Assembly: GCA_913061245.1 (NCBI GenBank)
Contig: CAJXTO010000057.1
Span: 1-8,854, forward strand
DNA length: 8,854 nt
Direction: 5' to 3'
Source: an uncultured Oceanospirillales bacterium
GTDB lineage: Bacteria > Pseudomonadota > Gammaproteobacteria > Pseudomonadales > Litorivicinaceae
The notes beneath the pieces are model-generated. The model had not been told where the DNA came from, did no database searches, and worked only from the letters and a program-made list of their open reading frames with translations. Below are positions 4,900 through 8,854 of the stretch, in pieces (position 1 is the first letter of the stretch; each line of letters begins with the position of its first letter). The position numbers and the translations under genes were made by a program.

Positions 4900-5697
4900 G
4901 TGGCACAGATCACCCTTAATACGCTGAAAAAGCATCGAACTGACAATACGAAATTTAGTATGGTCACAGCCTACGATGCTTGTTTCGCACATCTCGCTTC
5001 TGAAGCAGGTGTTGACACAATCTTAGTCGGTGATTCCCTCGGCATGGTTCTCCAGGGGCACCAGAGCACACTTCCTGTCACAGTCGCTGATATCGCCTAT
5101 CACACGCAGTGTGTAGCGGCAGCCTCTCCCCACTGCTTGATTGTTGCCGATATTCCTTTTATGGCATCGGCAACCACACAGGATGCTGTGGATACCGCCC
5201 GAGAATTGATGCAGGCAGGTGCTCACGTCGTTAAGGTTGAAGGAGGGAGCAATCTCGTCGATCTCGTTAAGCTGTATCGAGACCAAGGAGTTGCTACCTG
5301 CTGCCATCTCGGACTAACACCTCAGTTTGTAAATCAGTTTGGCGGATATCGAGTGCAAGGCAGAACCGATGAGACCGCGAAACGGCTTGTCGATGCTGCT
5401 GCTGCGCTTGATGCAGCTGGAACAGACATTATTCTTCTTGAGTGCGTCCCCAATCATGTCACAGACGCAATTATGAAAGTCACGACCGTGCCCGTTATTG
5501 GAATCGGTGCTGGCCCATCCACCACTGGCCAAGTACTCGTGATGCATGACCTTCTTGGCATCACACCAGGAAAGCCTGCGCGTTTTGTAAAGAATTTCAT
5601 GGATTCAGCCAATTCGATTCAAGACGCATTTCAAGCATATGATCAAGCAGTAAAGGATGGCTCTTTCCCCGCTCCGGAGCATTGCTTTGAAGAGTAA
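4900..5697 (+). CDS. panB: 3-methyl-2-oxobutanoate hydroxymethyltransferase (ketopantoate hydroxymethyltransferase)
   Basis: PanB makes ketopantoate from alpha-ketoisovalerate and 5,10-methylene-tetrahydrofolate, the first committed step toward pantothenate and CoA. The GTG start at 4900 gives 265 residues (E. coli has 264) and has AGGAAG 6 bases upstream. The frame is open further back to an ATG at 4831, but that would overlap folK by 59 bases and add a non-homologous extension. Metal-binding Asp45 (VGDSLGM), Asp84 (ADIPFM) and Glu114 (KVEGG), and catalytic Glu181 (LECVP), fall at the same numbers as in E. coli. GIGAG and the late MHD motif are also present. The folate-derived cofactor gives a loose metabolic link to the neighbouring folK. 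Confidence 0.97.
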   Translation: MAQITLNTLKKHRTDNTKFSMVTAYDACFAHLASEAGVDTILVGDSLGMVLQGHQSTLPVTVADIAYHTQCVAAASPHCLIVADIPFMASATTQDAVDTARELMQAGAHVVKVEGGSNLVDLVKLYRDQGVATCCHLGLTPQFVNQFGGYRVQGRTDETAKRLVDAAAALDAAGTDIILLECVPNHVTDAIMKVTTVPVIGIGAGPSTTGQVLVMHDLLGITPGKPARFVKNFMDSANSIQDAFQAYDQAVKDGSFPAPEHCFEE

Positions 5698-5701
5698 TCA
5701 G

Positions 5702-6550
5702 ATGCCCGTGGTATTTAATACAGTCGGCGACCTCCGAGAATTCCTGAATGCAACGAGGAGCCAAGGAAAAACCATTGGATTTGTTCCCACAATGGGTAAC
5801 CTGCACCAAGGGCATCTCGATTTAGTGAACAAAGCTGCAGAGATGTCGGATGTTGTTATCGTCAGCATCTTCGTCAATCCAATGCAATTTGGCCCACATG
5901 AAGATTTTGATGCCTATCCACGAACATTAGAGTCAGACTGTAGCGCTCTCGCAAATCACCCATGCAATGCTGTATTCGCACCAACTGTGCGTGAAATGTA
6001 TCCCAAGGGTGTGAATACAGAAATTGATGTGCCGAGTCTATCCACAATTTTGTGCGGGCATCACAGACCAGGACACTTCAAAGGTGTTGCCACCGTCGTA
6101 ACCAAGCTATTGAATATTGTGCAACCGAATGTCGCTGTTTTTGGCAATAAAGATTACCAACAGTTACAAGTAATCAGGACCATGGTTGCTGACTTACTGA
6201 TACCGGTGACAATCGTGGGCGCTGATACGACACGAGAGCCAAGCGGGCTGGCAATGAGTAGCCGAAATGCGTACCTCTCGAAGGAAGAAAGAGAGACTGC
6301 AGCGATGCTCTATGCAACATTAAAAAATATCGGCGAGGCATTGCGGAGCGACTCCCAGGTAAGTACCACGCTCAAACAAGAAAAAGAACGACTGACTTCG
6401 GCAGGCTTCGTACTCGATTATCTAGAAATCAGGGATGCGCAGGATTTGTCAAAATCCTACGTTGAGGCCACGTCTGCAGTCATCTTAGTTGCCGCGAAAC
6501 TGGGGCAAGCACGACTGATTGATAACCTGGTTGTTGAGTTAAAACACTGA
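5702..6550 (+). CDS. panC: pantothenate synthetase (pantoate–beta-alanine ligase)
   Basis: PanC joins pantoate and beta-alanine through a pantoyl-adenylate intermediate, using ATP. The 282-residue product matches E. coli PanC in length (283). It has the nucleotidyltransferase fold with the HIGH-like HQGH (residues 35-38, within VPTMGNLHQGH), the pantoate-binding FVNPMQFG segment, RPGHFKGV, KDYQQL, and the KMSKS-like MSSRN (185-189). The start ATG 5702 lies 4 bases after the panB stop with GAAGAG 7 bases upstream, so panB and panC are co-translated. panD is not in this window, so beta-alanine supply is encoded elsewhere. A bidirectional terminator follows. Confidence 0.97.
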   Translation: MPVVFNTVGDLREFLNATRSQGKTIGFVPTMGNLHQGHLDLVNKAAEMSDVVIVSIFVNPMQFGPHEDFDAYPRTLESDCSALANHPCNAVFAPTVREMYPKGVNTEIDVPSLSTILCGHHRPGHFKGVATVVTKLLNIVQPNVAVFGNKDYQQLQVIRTMVADLLIPVTIVGADTTREPSGLAMSSRNAYLSKEERETAAMLYATLKNIGEALRSDSQVSTTLKQEKERLTSAGFVLDYLEIRDAQDLSKSYVEATSAVILVAAKLGQARLIDNLVVELKH

Positions 6551-6553
6551 CAT

Positions 6554-6583
6554 AAAAAAGCCCCGCAATTTGCGAGGCTTTTT
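6554..6583. terminator. bidirectional terminator between panC and pnp
   Basis: AAAAAGCC (6555-6562) pairs with GGCTTTTT (6576-6583). After one C·A mismatch, CGCA (6564-6567) pairs with TGCG (6571-6574) around an ATT loop. T runs follow the stem on both strands, so it can stop the pan operon from the left and pnp from the right. Confidence 0.9.
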
Positions 6584-6594
6584 GAATCTAATCA

Positions 6595-6612
6595 AAGGGT
6601 GAAAACACCCTT
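6595..6612 (-). terminator. second hairpin directly downstream of pnp
   Basis: AAGGGTG (6595-6601), loop AAAA, CACCCTT (6606-6612) is a perfect seven-pair hairpin 6 bases after the pnp stop. On the − strand it is followed only by a short TTTGATT tract, so it is a weak terminator or a 3'-end-protecting stem in tandem with the stronger one at 6554-6583. Confidence 0.55.
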
Positions 6613-6618
6613 CTCACC

Positions 6619-8694
6619 TTAGATATCTTTCATCGTCAATTTGATACGACCACGTGCATCAACGTCGAGCACTTTGACTTTAACAACGTCACCGACCTTC
6701 ATGTGGTCTTCAACGTTCTCAACACGCTCTTCTGAGATCTGACTGATGTGAACCAAACCATCCTTTCCAGGAAGAATGTTCACGAACGCACCGAAATCAA
6801 CGATTCGCTCGACCTTCCCTTTGTACACACCGCCGATTTCAGCTTCAGCTGTGATTGCTTCGATCATAGAAATCGCTTTTTGCGCCTTTTCTTTGGTCTC
6901 TGCATACACACGAACTAAGCCGTCGTCATCCAGATCGACTGTCGCACCCGATGTTTCACAGATGCTGCGGATAGTCGCACCACCTTTACCGATGACTTCA
7001 CGGATCTTATCTGGATCAATACGGAAGCTGTACGTACGAGGTGCTGTGTCAGCAACTTCATCACGCGCGCTATCGATCACCTTGTTCATTTCGCCAAGAA
7101 TGTGCAAACGCGCTTCTTGTGCTTGAGCCAAAGCAACTCGCATGATTTCTTCAGTGATACCTTGAATCTTGATATCCATTTGCAGCGCAGTCACGCCGTC
7201 AGACGAACCCGCGACTTTAAAGTCCATGTCTCCGAGGTGATCTTCATCACCCAAGATGTCTGTCAAAACAGCATAGCCTTCGTCTTCTTTGACGAGACCC
7301 ATCGCAATACCAGCGACTGGAGCACGCAGAGGAACACCCGCATCCATGAGTGCCAATGACGCACCACATACCGACGCCATCGATGATGAACCATTTGATT
7401 CAGTGATCTCACTCACAACACGAATTGTGTATGGGAATGTCTCTTCATCAGGAAGCATGGCGTAAACACCACGACGCGCTAAACGACCATGACCAATCTC
7501 GCGGCGCTTTGGACCAGACATCATGCCTGCTTCACCAACACAGTATGGAGGGAAGTTGTAATGCAGCATGAAGGTGTCTTTCTCATCACCCATCAAACCG
7601 TCGACGATTTGCGCATCGCGCAGAGCACCAAGAGTCGTCACGACGATTGCCTGCGTCTCGCCACGTGTGAATACAGCTGAACCGTGTGCACGCTTCAACA
7701 TACCGACTTCACAGTTAATCGGACGAACAGTTTTCTGATCACGTCCGTCGATCCGCGGCAATCCTTGGATCACTCGGCTACGAACGACATTCTTTTCAAC
7801 CTTACTGAACAGTTCGCCAACCGCTTCGGCGTTCTCACCTTCTGCACCACCAAGTGCAGCAATTGCTTCTGAACGAATCTCGCCCAGCGCGTTATAACGA
7901 ACCATCTTCTCAGAGATCTGGTACGCCTCAACGATGCGCGGCTGATACTGGTCTTTAATTTGAGAAAGAAGCGCTTCGTCAATTGATGGAGCTTCCCATT
8001 CCCAAGCATCTTTACCGAACTTCTTACCGAAGTCTCCAATTGCATCGATTGCAACCTGGAACTCTTTGTGGGCAAACATCACAGCGCCCAACATTTGCTC
8101 TTCTGTCAACTCATCGGCTTCAGATTCAACCATCAATACCGCGTCTTTTGTACCGGCAACAACCATGTCGAGACGTGAGTCAGAGAGCTCATCGAACGAT
8201 GGGTTCAACATATATTGGCCATCTTCTGAGAAACCAACACGCGCCGCACCCAGCGGTCCATTGAATGGAATACCAGAGATTGCCAATGCAGCAGATGCAC
8301 CAAGCATTGCTGCGATATCTGAATCATGCGTTTTTGACGCCGACATCACTGTCAAAACGACCTGCACTTCGTTCATGAACCCATTTGGGAACAAAGGACG
8401 AATCGGACGGTCAATCAAACGTGATGTCAGTGTTTCTTTCTCAGTCGGACGACCTTCGCGCTTGAAGTAGCCACCAGGAATCTTACCTGCAGCGTATGTC
8501 TTTTCTTGATAGTGAACTGAGAGTGGGAAGAAATTCTGGCCGGGTTTTACATTTTTCGCCCCGACGACGGTTGCGAGGATTTGTGTCTCGCCCATTGAGA
8601 TTAAAACGGCACCTGTTGCCTGACGCGCGATTGCGCCTGTTTCCAGCGTGACATCCTGCCCGCCAAACTGAAATTGTACTACTTGCTTTTCCAT
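6619..8694 (-). CDS. pnp: polyribonucleotide nucleotidyltransferase (PNPase)
   Basis: PNPase degrades RNA from the 3' end using phosphate and can add heteropolymeric tails; it acts as a trimer and in the degradosome. The 691-residue protein has two RNase PH-like domains (about 10-210 and 310-540) flanking a helical domain, then a KH domain (about 553-612, IGKGG at 568-572) and an S1 domain (about 620-690). Active-site features are present: GSSSMAS phosphate loop (435-441), Asp485 and Asp491 in GDEDHLGDMDF, and the RNA-gripping YFKR loop (76-79). The start ATG 8694 has AGGA 4 bases upstream. The protein stops right after the S1 domain (KLTMKDI), lacking the acidic or Ala-rich tail of E. coli and Pseudomonas homologues (701-711 residues). 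It lies downstream of rpsO as in most gammaproteobacteria. Confidence 0.98.
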   Translation of the reverse strand: MEKQVVQFQFGGQDVTLETGAIARQATGAVLISMGETQILATVVGAKNVKPGQNFFPLSVHYQEKTYAAGKIPGGYFKREGRPTEKETLTSRLIDRPIRPLFPNGFMNEVQVVLTVMSASKTHDSDIAAMLGASAALAISGIPFNGPLGAARVGFSEDGQYMLNPSFDELSDSRLDMVVAGTKDAVLMVESEADELTEEQMLGAVMFAHKEFQVAIDAIGDFGKKFGKDAWEWEAPSIDEALLSQIKDQYQPRIVEAYQISEKMVRYNALGEIRSEAIAALGGAEGENAEAVGELFSKVEKNVVRSRVIQGLPRIDGRDQKTVRPINCEVGMLKRAHGSAVFTRGETQAIVVTTLGALRDAQIVDGLMGDEKDTFMLHYNFPPYCVGEAGMMSGPKRREIGHGRLARRGVYAMLPDEETFPYTIRVVSEITESNGSSSMASVCGASLALMDAGVPLRAPVAGIAMGLVKEDEGYAVLTDILGDEDHLGDMDFKVAGSSDGVTALQMDIKIQGITEEIMRVALAQAQEARLHILGEMNKVIDSARDEVADTAPRTYSFRIDPDKIREVIGKGGATIRSICETSGATVDLDDDGLVRVYAETKEKAQKAISMIEAITAEAEIGGVYKGKVERIVDFGAFVNILPGKDGLVHISQISEERVENVEDHMKVGDVVKVKVLDVDARGRIKLTMKDI

Positions 8695-8713
8695 TATTTC
8701 CTACTTCCAACGT

Positions 8714-8730
8714 GCCGGATCCCATCCGGC
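8714..8730 (-). promoter_or_regulatory. hairpin in the pnp leader
   Basis: GCCGGAT and ATCCGGC form a perfect seven-pair stem with a three-base loop (GGG on the − strand), about 12 bases upstream of the pnp Shine-Dalgarno. The leader carries several GGA motifs, including one overlapping the ribosome-binding site. In E. coli, pnp is autoregulated through a leader stem cut by RNase III and by CsrA; this stem is much shorter, so a similar role is only a guess. Confidence 0.5.
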
Positions 8731-8738
8731 TAAAATGC

Positions 8739-8763
8739 AAAAACGGCCCCGAAGGGCCGTTTT
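8739..8763 (-). terminator. rpsO intrinsic terminator (rpsO–pnp intergenic)
   Basis: On the − strand AAAACGGCCC, loop TTCG, GGGCCGTTTT gives a perfect ten-pair stem closed by a C(UUCG)G tetraloop, with a five-T run. It follows the rpsO stop by 13 bases. pnp is presumably expressed by readthrough, since no clear promoter is visible in the roughly 45 bases between this hairpin and the pnp start. Confidence 0.92.
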
Positions 8764-8776
8764 CGTTTTGAACCGA

Positions 8777-8854
8777 TTAACGGCGGAGACCAAGTTCCTT
8801 GATCAATGCTGCATAACGGCCCAGATCCTTTGACTTCAGATAGTCGAGCAACTT
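8777..8854 (-). CDS. rpsO: 30S ribosomal protein S15, C-terminal part only
   Basis: The last 25 codons before a TAA stop read KLLDYLKSKDLGRYAALIKELGLRR, cited here in two pieces: KLLDYLKSKDLGRY and AALIKELGLRR. This is the invariant S15 C-terminus (E. coli ends KLLDYLKRKD...LGLRR). S15 binds 16S rRNA early in 30S assembly. The rest of the gene lies beyond the window edge. Its place upstream of pnp, with a terminator between them, is the standard arrangement. Confidence 0.95.
   Translation of the reverse strand, partial: KLLDYLKSKDLGRYAALIKELGLRR

Noticed and set aside
5657..5701. Longer panC start upstream of ATG 5702, inside panB
   Set aside because: ATG 5702 has a good ribosome-binding site and gives the normal family length.
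6776..8470. Several + strand open frames opposite pnp
   Set aside because: They are antisense shadows of a highly conserved gene, with low-complexity Ser/Thr/Arg-rich or unfamiliar products and no ribosome-binding support.
1..8854. CRISPR arrays, insertion sequences, tRNA genes, phage or defence genes
   Set aside because: I saw no direct-repeat arrays, transposase motifs, tRNA-like cloverleafs or accessory genes; the window is a conserved housekeeping region apart from the cbrB–crcZ segment.

Overview
The window reads as a typical gammaproteobacterial housekeeping block. Its gene order is dksA(3' part)–gluQ–cbrB–[crcZ-like RNA]–pcnB–folK–panB–panC on the + strand, converging on pnp and rpsO(3' part) on the − strand. 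From memory, Pseudomonas has the same order (dksA, gluQ, cbrA, cbrB, crcZ, pcnB, folK, panB, panC, with pnp/rpsO nearby). The proteins resemble Pseudomonas ones, but they are clearly divergent and the DNA is only about half G+C by eye. A non-Pseudomonas gammaproteobacterium, possibly marine, is the best guess; I cannot name a genus.

Positions 1-2613 hold the transcription factor DksA, the tRNA-Asp modifying enzyme GluQ and an NtrC-family activator whose C-terminal half looks like CbrB. The sensor kinase gene cbrA, which sits between gluQ and cbrB in Pseudomonas, is missing: only 33 bases separate the two genes. The receiver domain of this CbrB is degenerate. The phospho-acceptor Asp is Glu, the switch Thr is Val, and one acidic-pocket Asp is Thr.

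Positions 2614-3094 are the most interesting stretch. They contain a GTTAC/GTAAC palindrome cluster (candidate CbrB enhancer), a consensus IHF site, a near-perfect sigma-54 -24/-12 promoter, and about 274 bases of non-coding sequence with several A-rich AAYAAYAA motifs that end in a strong intrinsic terminator. This is the layout expected of a CrcZ small RNA, the decoy that removes Hfq/Crc from catabolic mRNAs. An extended -10 element then precedes pcnB. Together with the kinase-less, Glu-bearing CbrB, this suggests a rewired carbon catabolite repression circuit that no longer depends on phosphorylation by an adjacent kinase.

Positions 3095-6550 form a tight operon: pcnB (poly(A) polymerase), folK (folate), panB and panC (pantothenate). 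Genes overlap or nearly touch, and non-AUG starts are frequent. A bidirectional terminator and a second hairpin separate panC from pnp.

Positions 6619-8854 (− strand) carry rpsO, its terminator with a UUCG loop, a short pnp leader with a hairpin and GGA motifs, and pnp encoding polynucleotide phosphorylase. PcnB and PNPase, which add and remove RNA 3' tails, therefore flank the window's metabolic genes, and the putative Hfq-titrating RNA lies next to pcnB.
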